Source of the DNA: Lujinxingiaceae bacterium
Lineage (GTDB): Bacteria > Myxococcota_A > Bradymonadia > Bradymonadales > Bradymonadaceae
Direction: 5' to 3'
Length of the DNA stretch: 64,000 bases
Assembly: GCA_013697635.1 (NCBI GenBank)
Contig: JACCWM010000122.1
Location: forward strand, 35,031 to 99,030
Part shown: piece after piece, positions 53,994 through 62,328 of the stretch
How the letters are laid out: every line of letters begins with the position of its first letter
Numbering within the stretch: position 1 is the stretch's first letter
Made by a program: the position numbers and the translations under genes
The notes under the pieces: model-generated
What the model was told of the DNA's origin: nothing
Database searches by the model: none
Seen by the model: only the letters and a program-made list of their open reading frames with translations

Positions 53994-55178
53994 TTAGCCC
54001 AACGCATCGTAGATTCGTTCGGCCAGGCTGTCGGCTAGCTGGAAGCCAGCAGCGGTGGGACGATAGACCCCGTCAAAGACCAATAACTCCTCGGCCACCA
54101 TCACCTCGAGCACCTTCGCGGCGCCCTCGAGCAGCGCCGCATCGACGGCATGCTCGAACTGATGGCACACCTCGTCAAAATCCAATCCAACGCCGGTACG
54201 AACGCCCAGAAAGAGGCGCTCGAGCAAATGCGCATGCGCTGAAACCTCCTCGATTTCAGCGGCCTCAAGGGGCACCCGCATGTAGTGCGCGAGCTTGCGC
54301 GCGTTGTTTCGCCGCAAAACCCCGCGCACCGCGTCGATCTGAAGACCATGCGCCCCCATACCCAGCCCCAGATACTCCCCGCCCACCCAATAGTTGCTGT
54401 TATGCTGGCTGCGTGCGCCTTCTCGGGCAAAGCTCGAGACCTCGTATTGCTCGATCCCCAGCGCCGTGCAGCGCTCGACGAGCAGCTCCATCATCATCGC
54501 GCACGTATCTTCGTCGGTGACACGTAAGCTGCCGCGCTTTCGCCTCGTCCAAAAAGCCGTGTTTGGCTCGACCGTCAAATTGTATGCGCTCACATGCCCC
54601 AGCCCCTCAAAGCGGGCCAGCTGATCCAGGTCGCGCTCCCACTCCTCGAGGCCCTGGTCTGGCCCCCCATACATCACATCGAGCGAGACATTGCCGATGC
54701 TCGACAGCGCCCGCTCCACGGCCTCGATTGCAACCTCGGCGCTGTGGTTTCGCCGCAACGCCTGCAACATGCGCGGCTGAAAGCTCTGACAACCGATGCT
54801 CAACCGATTGATCCCGGCAGCCTTCCACTCTCGAAGCGCCGCCTCGTCGACCTGGTTGGGATTGGTCTCCAAGGTGACCTCCACATCCTCTGCCACGCCA
54901 AGGCGTTCTCGCACCACGTCGAGCACCCGCGACAGCTCACCCCGATCCCACAGCGACGGCGTGCCCCCGCCGACATAAATCGTTCGCACGTCGCGACCCT
55001 CGAGCTCTTGCGCGCGCATTGCAAACTCGGCGAGCAGCGCCTCAGCATAGGCACGATGCGGGATCTCAGCCTTGATGCTCACCGCAAAGTCGCAATAGGG
55101 ACACAGGCGCGCACAAAATGGCACGTGGATGTAGACCCCGGCGCGCTGATCGCGGCGCTGTTTAGGTGAAGCTTGCAT
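53994..55178 (-). CDS. hemW: HemW, radical SAM haem chaperone-like protein
   Basis: 394 residues. The radical SAM cluster motif C23-x3-C27-x2-C30 (HVPFCARLCPYCDF) is followed by IYVGGGTPS, TLETNPN, RLSIGCQSF and YGGPDQ. The HemN-type C-terminal region includes YEVSSFA and HNSNYWVGGEYLGLGMGAHG. The length and lack of the longer N-terminal arm favour HemW, a haem-binding protein implicated in haem delivery, over the coproporphyrinogen dehydrogenase HemN. It is cytoplasmic. It lies 28 bp upstream of no known partner and 142 bp upstream of the A2M array on the same strand. Confidence 0.9.
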   Translation of the reverse strand: MQASPKQRRDQRAGVYIHVPFCARLCPYCDFAVSIKAEIPHRAYAEALLAEFAMRAQELEGRDVRTIYVGGGTPSLWDRGELSRVLDVVRERLGVAEDVEVTLETNPNQVDEAALREWKAAGINRLSIGCQSFQPRMLQALRRNHSAEVAIEAVERALSSIGNVSLDVMYGGPDQGLEEWERDLDQLARFEGLGHVSAYNLTVEPNTAFWTRRKRGSLRVTDEDTCAMMMELLVERCTALGIEQYEVSSFAREGARSQHNSNYWVGGEYLGLGMGAHGLQIDAVRGVLRRNNARKLAHYMRVPLEAAEIEEVSAHAHLLERLFLGVRTGVGLDFDEVCHQFEHAVDAALLEGAAKVLEVMVAEELLVFDGVYRPTAAGFQLADSLAERIYDALG

Positions 55179-55206
55179 GCGGTTGCGTTAGGCTACCCAA
55201 GGCGCT

Positions 55207-55755
55207 CTATTGCTCTTTCTTGATGGGATCGATGTCAACACGCCCCTCGGAGGCGCGAATCTGCACGAGCAATGGGCGCATCGACTCCGCGGCCGTTGCC
55301 TCCGGCTTGGGCTCTGTGACCAGGTCTTCCCAGTCGTTTCGGCCCCACGGACGCGGAATATAGTAGAAATACTCCATATCCTCGGGCTTGAGCATGATGC
55401 GCTGGCGCCCGGGCAGCTTATCGGCGGTGTACAGATACTTCTGGTTGATTACGACGCGCACCTTCGTCCAGGCTCCTCGCCCCGTGTTCTCAACAAAAAA
55501 TATCTGCTGATCGAGCTGTCCAAGACGCGTACGACCGAAGTCCGCCCCCAACGCATTGCGGCTCGGATCGCTGCCACCGACGGCCAGCGCTACCGTGCCG
55601 ACGATGATCACATTCAAGATGAAGGCGACCACAATCGCGATCTTCTCAGCCTGATAACGCGATCCTTTTTGAAAGATCGCCTGCGAGGCCTCGCTCAGTT
55701 TTTCGAGAATCTGACTTGCGTCCATCAACGACCTGCCAAGGCTGCTATCGAGCAT
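55207..55755 (-). CDS. Single-pass membrane protein of unknown function
   Basis: 182 residues. A charged ~38-residue N-terminus is followed by one transmembrane helix (about 40-60), then an extracytoplasmic beta-rich region (IFFVENTGRGAWTKVRVVINQKYLY). The C-terminus is rich in Glu, Lys and Asp. No enzymatic motif is seen. ATG at 55755 has AGAGG close by; an ATG 10 codons downstream is an alternative start. It ends 28 bp before hemW and may be in the same operon. Confidence 0.72.
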   Translation of the reverse strand: MLDSSLGRSLMDASQILEKLSEASQAIFQKGSRYQAEKIAIVVAFILNVIIVGTVALAVGGSDPSRNALGADFGRTRLGQLDQQIFFVENTGRGAWTKVRVVINQKYLYTADKLPGRQRIMLKPEDMEYFYYIPRPWGRNDWEDLVTEPKPEATAAESMRPLLVQIRASEGRVDIDPIKKEQ

Positions 55756-55826
55756 CTACCTCTACAACAAGACACCCGTTATAACCCCATTCGTCACCGC
55801 TGAACAGCTTCCCGCGCTCAGATGGT

Positions 55827-56879
55827 TCAGAGGGCCAGCGCGCGAAACGTCGCGCTCGTCGACTGCCCGTAATCGTCGACGCAGGTCACGAGCACTGAGA
55901 CGTTTTGCTCGAGATCGGCGTCGACGCTGACCGTAAAGTCCGGGCGGCCGTCGCCGTTGGTGTCGACCACGGCGCCGCCGGCCATCAAATCACCGCTCGA
56001 TCTCACATCGACACCCGACACCGGCGAGGCAAGACACGGGCCCAGGCTGCGAAGGCCGCCCTCGGTCAAGATTTCGACGCGAATCGACTCGCCGGCCCGC
56101 AGATCGCCGCCCGAAGGCGCCAATACGGGCGGCCCGGCGACCGTGACCGTGGCCGTGGCAACGACGCTCTGGGCGCTCGCGGTCACCAGCACCGTCCCCG
56201 GCCGGTCACCATAAAAGAGCGCGCTGGCCGTCGCTCGCCCAGACGGCGACGCAGAAAGCGTCAGGGTGATCTCGCCGCTGTCCGAGGGCGAAAACGAGCC
56301 GCTCGTCGCGCGAAGCACCACCTCGGCGCCCACCGCCTGGGCCGAGGCGCTGACCTGCACGCTCGCTGGCGCGCTCTGCGTGACCGGTAGATAGTCTCGC
56401 CCCGGCGGCAGTACGAGCTCGAGCTCAAGGGCGTCGACGATCACCTCGACCTGATCCTCGAGCACGAAGGGCACCGAATACACCCGGTGGGTGAAGGCGC
56501 AGGCGTCAGTGGCCGTGATCTGCAGCGCGATGTCTCTGGAGCCGGCTGCGCGCAGGCTCTCCAAGACCTCGTAGGAAATCTCGGCCTCCCACCAGCTGAA
56601 GTTGAAGGCGCCCTCGCGCAGCGTCGCCGGCACACCGGCGACATAGACCTGGCGAATGGCCAGATCGTCGCGGTGGCGCGCGGTGCCTACGACGCGAAGC
56701 GGCCCGTTCCACGCCCGCGCTTGCAACCCTTCGGCGGTGGCCTCGCCGACGATGCGCGACTCCTGGCCGATGGGCACGACGCACTCAGGCTCGTGGCCTG
56801 GCACGTCGAAGGCCGCACAGCCGGCCAGAGCGCAAACAACGGCAAAAAGAGAGATCGAAGCTGCTGCACCAGTCTTCAT
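55827..56879 (-). CDS. Lipoprotein with bacterial Ig-like (Big_1-type) domain
   Basis: 350 residues. The signal ends LAGC, a good lipobox, so Cys20-21 is probably acylated. After an Ig/CUB-like beta-rich region, residues ~170-250 (VQVSASAQAVGAEVVLRATSG ... TVLVTASAQ) look like an invasin-type Big_1 repeat. A DTNGDGRPDFTV segment near the C-terminus is a calcium-type loop. The role is unknown, probably surface or periplasmic adhesion or structure. It starts 4 bp after the stop of the gene at 56884, so the two are an operon. Confidence 0.75.
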   Translation of the reverse strand: MKTGAAASISLFAVVCALAGCAAFDVPGHEPECVVPIGQESRIVGEATAEGLQARAWNGPLRVVGTARHRDDLAIRQVYVAGVPATLREGAFNFSWWEAEISYEVLESLRAAGSRDIALQITATDACAFTHRVYSVPFVLEDQVEVIVDALELELVLPPGRDYLPVTQSAPASVQVSASAQAVGAEVVLRATSGSFSPSDSGEITLTLSASPSGRATASALFYGDRPGTVLVTASAQSVVATATVTVAGPPVLAPSGGDLRAGESIRVEILTEGGLRSLGPCLASPVSGVDVRSSGDLMAGGAVVDTNGDGRPDFTVSVDADLEQNVSVLVTCVDDYGQSTSATFRALAL

Positions 56880-56883
56880 GGTA

Positions 56884-58131
56884 TCAATTGCCCAACGTTT
56901 TGCTCGCGCCTTGCGCGGCTATCTTAAAAAACGATGGTGAGACGTTGAACACCACCCCAAAACCCGCCGCATAGCGGTTGGTCGTCAAATCGGCGCGCGG
57001 ATCGGCCGGTCCACCGACCACGTAGCCGGCGCCAAGGCGGCTGACGCGGCGCCCAACCAGCGTAAAGCCGATCGAAAAATTGTGCACCGGCTCCCACTCT
57101 ACGCCCACGTGCAACGCGTTTAGAAACTTGAGGTTGTCCTCAGGGCCCTGGGCGAGCACGCCGACGCCGATGTAGGGCGCAAAACACCACGGGCTCGAGG
57201 CGCAACCGGTGTCGGGGCGGCCATGGCGATCGAGAAAGGCTGCATAGCCCAGGGTCAGCTCGAGGTTGAAGGGATCGGGCACCTGGGCGACGACTTCAGC
57301 TTGCTGGCTTCCCGGTTGCTGGCGCACGGCATAGGCGCCATCGATCGCGCCGCCGAACAAGGTGGCCACGCCGAGGCGAATCGCGCCGGCATAGGTGGTC
57401 TGCACGGCGAAATCGACGTTGACCTCGTGCACTGCGCGCTGGGAGCCAGAAGCGACCAGACGAATCGCCACGCCGCCTTTGCCCGGAAGCTGGGCAGGCA
57501 GCGTCAGCACGGTCTTTTGCCAGGCGACATCGTCACCGCCAAAGCCAAAACCCTGCGCTTCTGCCTCGCCCAGCAACTCGGCCACACCGGCGATGCCCGG
57601 CTTGTAGATACCGGTCGTTCCGATCGAGGCGACCTCGATGCGCTGATTGGGGTGGTGCAAGGCGATGATCACATAGGGGCGATTCGGGCTGACCATGCGT
57701 CCCTGGTCGCGAAACATGGCCGTATGCTCGATGCGGTCTTCGTAGGCGTCAACGCAGATGACGTAGTAGTCCCGGTAGAGCGGATCATTGCCCGGGCAGC
57801 TAAAGGCATCAAAGCGCGCCTCGCGCCCGACCACGCGCCTGGATGAAGCTTCTGGATTGGCCCTAGCGCGCTTGCCCGCGTCCGGCGAGCTCGACTGGGA
57901 CGCTGCAGCCTCTGGCTCCTCGCGGCGATCCTCGCGCTCAGCCTGGCGGCTGGGAGCCTTGCGCGTCCAGGGCGGCGGCGAGGCGGGGACCTGATCGTCG
58001 GACTCGTCGGACTCGTCGAGTTCTTCCTCGTCGCTGTCATAGTCCTCTTGCGCCCAAACCAGGGCGGGAGCCGACAGCGCCATGCTCAAAACGATCAAGA
58101 CCGACATAAACCGGGAAACAACAACGCTCAC
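56884..58131 (-). CDS. Exported protein with outer-membrane-like C-terminal half
   Basis: 415 residues. A signal peptide is followed by a very acidic, then Pro/Arg/Ser-rich linker (about 28-95). Next is a domain with two cysteines (CPGNDPLYRDYYVICVDAY), then a C-terminal half rich in alternating Gly, Val and aromatic residues suggestive of a beta barrel. No named family was recognised. The predicted start is GTG at 58131; ATG at 58107 is also possible and would still leave a signal peptide. It is followed after 4 bp by the Ig-domain lipoprotein. Confidence 0.68.
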   Translation of the reverse strand: MSVVVSRFMSVLIVLSMALSAPALVWAQEDYDSDEEELDESDESDDQVPASPPPWTRKAPSRQAEREDRREEPEAAASQSSSPDAGKRARANPEASSRRVVGREARFDAFSCPGNDPLYRDYYVICVDAYEDRIEHTAMFRDQGRMVSPNRPYVIIALHHPNQRIEVASIGTTGIYKPGIAGVAELLGEAEAQGFGFGGDDVAWQKTVLTLPAQLPGKGGVAIRLVASGSQRAVHEVNVDFAVQTTYAGAIRLGVATLFGGAIDGAYAVRQQPGSQQAEVVAQVPDPFNLELTLGYAAFLDRHGRPDTGCASSPWCFAPYIGVGVLAQGPEDNLKFLNALHVGVEWEPVHNFSIGFTLVGRRVSRLGAGYVVGGPADPRADLTTNRYAAGFGVVFNVSPSFFKIAAQGASKTLGN

Positions 58132-58210
58132 TTTGACTGCTCACTGACTTGATGCGGTTCGGACCAACTGCACGACCGACGAGAAAGCGCATCCTATCGC
58201 CGCGATGCGA

Positions 58211-58242
58211 CCTGAGCAAGCCGTTTGCGCTGCTTGCTCAGG
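58211..58242 (-). terminator. 11-bp inverted repeat between two operon genes
   Basis: A perfect 11-bp stem (CCTGAGCAAGC / GCTTGCTCAGG, 10-nt loop) lies 35 bp after the stop of the gene at 58277. No T tract follows on either strand, so it may be a Rho-type, mRNA-stabilising or processing hairpin rather than an intrinsic terminator. Confidence 0.4.
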
Positions 58243-58276
58243 CCGCCGACTCAAACAGCCCTTTAAAACCAGTCAC

Positions 58277-59077
58277 TTAGGGCTCTTGATCAGGCTGCAC
58301 GGCGAGCATGGCCTGGGCGGCCTTGAGCACGGAGTCCTTGTTGGCCGTGCCGGCTTCGAGCTTGGAGACGACCTCTGCGACGAGGGCGGCGAGCTTGCGG
58401 TCGGAGCCGCCATAGGAGGCGTCTTCGACGAGCAGGGTGATCAGCGACTTACCGCTGTTGACGAGCACCGGGCGCAGATCGCCAACCTCGGAGGCGACCA
58501 GCGCCAGACCAGCCCAGTAGCCGACGAGCAGATAGCCGTGAAAGCGCTGGACCGCGGGATCCTCGGAGCCGGCCATGCCGCCAACAGCCGAGCGGATGAA
58601 CTCCAAGTAGGCGAGGGTGTCGAGTTGGTCCCTTCGGGCCGAGGAGACCAGCGCCGTGAGGTTTTGCTGCACGTTGGCGTGATAGCCCTGAACGAGAGGC
58701 GTCGACTCGAGCGAGGTCAGGATCTCGTTGAGCGTTTCGGCGTCAGCCATCAACAACGGCAGGATGCCGACGATGTAGCCCAGGCCCATGCTCTCGATAT
58801 CGGACGAGGTCGAGGAGCCGCCAAAACCAAGGCCCTCTTCCTGAGCAAGAGAGGGTGCCGAAGCAGCTACGGCCCGCACGCGCTCGGCCGAGGCGCTCGA
58901 GGCGGCGTGGGCCGTGCCCTGAACGTAGCGCGACTCGGCTTTGCTGCCAAAGAGCACGGGCTGCACGGCGACGACCTTGTACTGCGAGAAATCCAGGGGT
59001 TCCTCGGCCGAAACCGGCAGCGAGCCGGCCAGCAGTGCGACGCCAAAAGCGCCGGCGATGATTTGTTTGATCTTCAT
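58277..59077 (-). CDS. Exported helical protein of unknown function
   Basis: 266 residues from the ATG at 59077, preceded by GGAG with 6-nt spacing. A signal peptide ends SLPVSAEE. The mature protein has a short Ser/Ala-rich N-terminal stretch and then a mostly alpha-helical domain (about 100-266) without recognised motif. It lies 58 bp downstream of the trypsin-like lipoprotein gene on the same strand and could be expressed with it. Earlier in-frame codons give a basic extension that is not signal-like. Confidence 0.7.
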   Translation of the reverse strand: MKIKQIIAGAFGVALLAGSLPVSAEEPLDFSQYKVVAVQPVLFGSKAESRYVQGTAHAASSASAERVRAVAASAPSLAQEEGLGFGGSSTSSDIESMGLGYIVGILPLLMADAETLNEILTSLESTPLVQGYHANVQQNLTALVSSARRDQLDTLAYLEFIRSAVGGMAGSEDPAVQRFHGYLLVGYWAGLALVASEVGDLRPVLVNSGKSLITLLVEDASYGGSDRKLAALVAEVVSKLEAGTANKDSVLKAAQAMLAVQPDQEP

Positions 59078-59135
59078 TACTATCTCCATAGATGGATTCA
59101 TTCGCTTAAATTCAATGCAACTCTCAAAGCCTACT

Positions 59136-60182
59136 TCAGCGCGGGTTGACCAGCGTGCCCCAGTCGATCTCACCGGCGACGATCTCGGCGCAACCAGGTG
59201 AGGTATTCTGGGTCGGATTGACCAAAACCAGGGTGTAGTAGCCGGCCACCGGCGTGGTAAATGCGCGCAGAACCTCGTCATTAACGATGACCTGATCGAT
59301 CACGTGCTCACCGTAGAGCACGACGGCAAACAGAACCACGTTCGATTTGGGCACCACGGAGTAGGCAAAATCCACCGCGTTGGTCATCGCCACCGGAATC
59401 TTGGCCATCTGGCCGGGCTCGAGGCAGTAGGCCTTGTTCAACATGGTGTGCAGCGGGATATGGTCGGCGCGGCTAAGATCGTAGGCCTGGTTAAAGGCAT
59501 AGCCCGGCACGTTCTTGGTGCGCGTCAGCCAACCCTGAACGACCCATGCCGGGATCGCCAGTGAAGCGTTCAGCCCGGGGCTCGAGCCGAAGTTCACGCC
59601 GAGCAGACGGTCCTGGTTGGGCGCCCAAACCGGGCCGCCGCTCGAGCCGCCCGCCGTGTTGGCGTTGTGCATGATCACGTCGCGGTTTCCCTCTTGGATG
59701 ACGTTGATAATCTCACCATTGTACGTGCTCAGCCCCAAGCCGCCGGTGTTTCCCACTGCGAAGATCTTATGCGTACGCAGATCGCGCGGATCATTGGGAC
59801 GCGCGTCGAGCAGCCTGACGTAGGGCGTGTCGGTATCATCGGAGGCGATGATCGCCAGATCGTTCTCCATGTCGATCGCGAGAACACGGGTGAAGGTGTA
59901 GACCTTGCCATGGTCGTCGCGGCCCTCGACGGCCAGACCCCGCACGGCCACGTGGGCATTGGTCGCCGCGATTCCTGGACCAATCAACACACCACTTCCT
60001 TGCCAGGAAGCCGCGGTCATCTCATCACCCTCCAGACTGAAGCCCTCGACATTAAGCGAAAGAGACTTCTCGCGCCAGGTGTCGGCACTGCTCGCGCACG
60101 CCGAAGCGAACAGAACCAACAAGACGAATATGGCGCCATGGATGGCGCCCCGGCCCAACTGAAATTTACCACGCTGTTGCAT
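59136..60182 (-). CDS. Trypsin-like (S1-type) serine protease lipoprotein
   Basis: 348 residues. The signal ends in a lipobox, FASAC29. The chymotrypsin-fold domain has His77 (ATNAHV), Asp108 (DMENDLAII) and Ser181 in TAGGSSGGPV, a complete catalytic triad in the order of HtrA/S1C-like proteases. No PDZ domain follows. Instead a C-terminal ~130 residue beta-rich region ends in a conserved-looking segment with one Cys. ATG at 60182 has AGGAG 5 nt upstream. It is divergent from the HExxH lipoprotein gene, and lies about 5 kb from the A2M array; a functional link is only a possibility. Confidence 0.85.
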   Translation of the reverse strand: MQQRGKFQLGRGAIHGAIFVLLVLFASACASSADTWREKSLSLNVEGFSLEGDEMTAASWQGSGVLIGPGIAATNAHVAVRGLAVEGRDDHGKVYTFTRVLAIDMENDLAIIASDDTDTPYVRLLDARPNDPRDLRTHKIFAVGNTGGLGLSTYNGEIINVIQEGNRDVIMHNANTAGGSSGGPVWAPNQDRLLGVNFGSSPGLNASLAIPAWVVQGWLTRTKNVPGYAFNQAYDLSRADHIPLHTMLNKAYCLEPGQMAKIPVAMTNAVDFAYSVVPKSNVVLFAVVLYGEHVIDQVIVNDEVLRAFTTPVAGYYTLVLVNPTQNTSPGCAEIVAGEIDWGTLVNPR

Positions 60183-60450
60183 ACAATCTCCTGTCATTTG
60201 CCGCGCGCTCGTGCGCGACGAAGCTGCCATTTTGGGGTTTTGACTCCCGACTCTGCATACAGATATTGGATCTACTCCTCCCCACTCCCTGTGACTAGCA
60301 ATTATTTTCAACGAACGGCGCATAGACCGGCTGCCAGATCGCCGGCATTCGCGCGGCCTGCCAGAATCACGCGTGACCCAAAGCGCGCTCTGGCGCATGA
60401 TGTCGGATGAACGAGAATTTCGGCGAGTAAAGCTTTAGAGGAGGCGCCCG

Positions 60451-62322
60451 ATGAACGCTGGTCCAGGGTACGCAATCGCATTATTGCTGGTCACGGCGGC
60501 GATCTCATGGGGATGCGCGGCCTCCCCCGAAGCGCCGGCAGAAGCAATCCCGGTGTCCCAGACCAGCACAAGCACCACGAGCAGCACGAGCAACCGGAGC
60601 AGCCGGGGGTGCACGCGGCTGGCAGAGCGAGCGACAGCCGACAAAAATGATGTGCTGTATCGGCAAACTTTCGAGGTCTGGCAGCAGATCTACTCGCGGT
60701 TTCGAAGTTTTCACAGCCGTGGTGTGCTCTTTGCCGTGCTGGGCCCCGACGAGCGTGAGAGCTCTGGGCAGCCGCTCGCGCCGATGGCCCACACCTGCCC
60801 GGGTTCCCCACCGACGATCTACGTCACCTACACGCTGGCCGAGAAGGTTTTTGGCGAGCGCAGCTATCCTGAAAGTTTCATGGCCTTTGTGCTGGGCCAC
60901 GAGCTCGGTCACCGCCTCAGCCACCTGACCGAGGACGGAGAGAGCTTCGCCGTCTTGGAGTCAAACGATGCCCGTGAGGCGCTGGCCGACCGTCGCGCGG
61001 CATTTCTGACCACGCTGGCCGGCTACTCGACGCGTGATCTGGCCGCGCAAGACGTGGTCGATGTCTTTTTGGCCAATGAAGTCTTCGTTCAACAGAGCGA
61101 CAGCTCCACGGCGCATCGCAACCAGCGACGCGAGGAGCTCGTCTCGGCCTTGAACAAGTTCTCGCAGTTCGAGCACGCCTACCAGCTCGCGCTGACCTTG
61201 AGCTCGACGCCGCTCGCTGAGGCCGAGCTCGTGGCGCGCATCATCGAGGGCCTTGACGCGGCACTCGACGCGGAACAGATCGCGCTCGTCGAGGTCAAGC
61301 TCGTGCACTCGATCGTGCTGATGAAGATCGCCGCCGCCCACGCACCGTGGATGGACAACCTCGGATCGGCAATCCCGTCGGCCGCGCTCTTGCGCTGCCA
61401 GGCACTGCTTCCGGGCCAGACGATGCTGGCCGACGAGACGATCGACGGCGCGGCGACGATGGGCGCTGGCGAGACCGTGGCGCAGGCGCGCCAGCGGGCG
61501 CTGACATATTTGAAAAAGGCCGACCGGCTGCTCGACGATGCCACGGCCCTTGGGGCCTCGCCATTGCAGGTATTGCCGATTCGAGCCTGCGCGGCCTTCT
61601 ACAGCGCCGAGCCAGCCAAAGCGCTCGATCACATCGACCGTGCTCGCCAGGGCGCCGCCTCGCACGGCGGCCTATCCAAAACCGTGCTCGAGACACTCGA
61701 GTTCAATTGGGCCCTGATCGCGCTGCAGCTCTACATGCACGAGCATCCCCGGCCGAGCGAGGTCTCCGAGGTCGAGACGTGGCAACGCTCGCTTGCCAAG
61801 CACGCTGACGTCTTGCGCGTAGGCGCGCTGGCCGAATTCGTCGCCGACTTATTGAGCCCGCCAACGGCTCCACCGAGCAAGCAAGCACCACCCCGAGCGG
61901 CGTTGGCCGCGTTGCCCTTTAAACTTGTGCTGCCCGACTTTGAACAGCTCGCCGGCATCGAGGGGTGTGCAGCCCCACTCGCCGAGGCAGGCAAGCTCAC
62001 GCTGGCCAACTCCGATGCCGCATCAGACAACGCGATCTTCTTTTGCCAGCGCCCGGCCTCAACCGGATCTGAGTTGCTCGTTCGCGCCGTATATTCGAGC
62101 CGCACGCCCCACGACACGCGCATCGACGTGCTGCGATGGCATCCTGGCGCGCCCGTCTTGCTCGCCAGCCTCGAGCCCGCCTGTGAAGCGCTCGAACAAT
62201 CGTTCGTCACCGAGAGCGGACACCGCGTGCTGGCCGGCACCTGCGGAGCGCTCAAGGATGTCATCGTCTACGCCGACGAGACCCACGTCCATCGCATCGA
62301 CATTGTGCGCAGACACTGGTGA
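60451..62322 (+). CDS. Lipoprotein with M48-like HExxH metalloprotease domain
   Basis: 623 residues. The lipobox is SWGC22, followed by a Ser/Thr-rich linker. The protease site H150-E-L-G-H154 is followed by E176-A-L-A-D180 and a GYS turn, the M48-like layout with the third ligand as Glu. The C-terminal ~400 residues are helical repeat-like and Cys-containing, without recognised domain. The start ATG has AGGAGG 6 nt upstream. The next gene starts 6 bp after its stop, so the two are an operon. Confidence 0.78.
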   Translation: MNAGPGYAIALLLVTAAISWGCAASPEAPAEAIPVSQTSTSTTSSTSNRSSRGCTRLAERATADKNDVLYRQTFEVWQQIYSRFRSFHSRGVLFAVLGPDERESSGQPLAPMAHTCPGSPPTIYVTYTLAEKVFGERSYPESFMAFVLGHELGHRLSHLTEDGESFAVLESNDAREALADRRAAFLTTLAGYSTRDLAAQDVVDVFLANEVFVQQSDSSTAHRNQRREELVSALNKFSQFEHAYQLALTLSSTPLAEAELVARIIEGLDAALDAEQIALVEVKLVHSIVLMKIAAAHAPWMDNLGSAIPSAALLRCQALLPGQTMLADETIDGAATMGAGETVAQARQRALTYLKKADRLLDDATALGASPLQVLPIRACAAFYSAEPAKALDHIDRARQGAASHGGLSKTVLETLEFNWALIALQLYMHEHPRPSEVSEVETWQRSLAKHADVLRVGALAEFVADLLSPPTAPPSKQAPPRAALAALPFKLVLPDFEQLAGIEGCAAPLAEAGKLTLANSDAASDNAIFFCQRPASTGSELLVRAVYSSRTPHDTRIDVLRWHPGAPVLLASLEPACEALEQSFVTESGHRVLAGTCGALKDVIVYADETHVHRIDIVRRHW

Positions 62323-62328
62323 GCGCCG

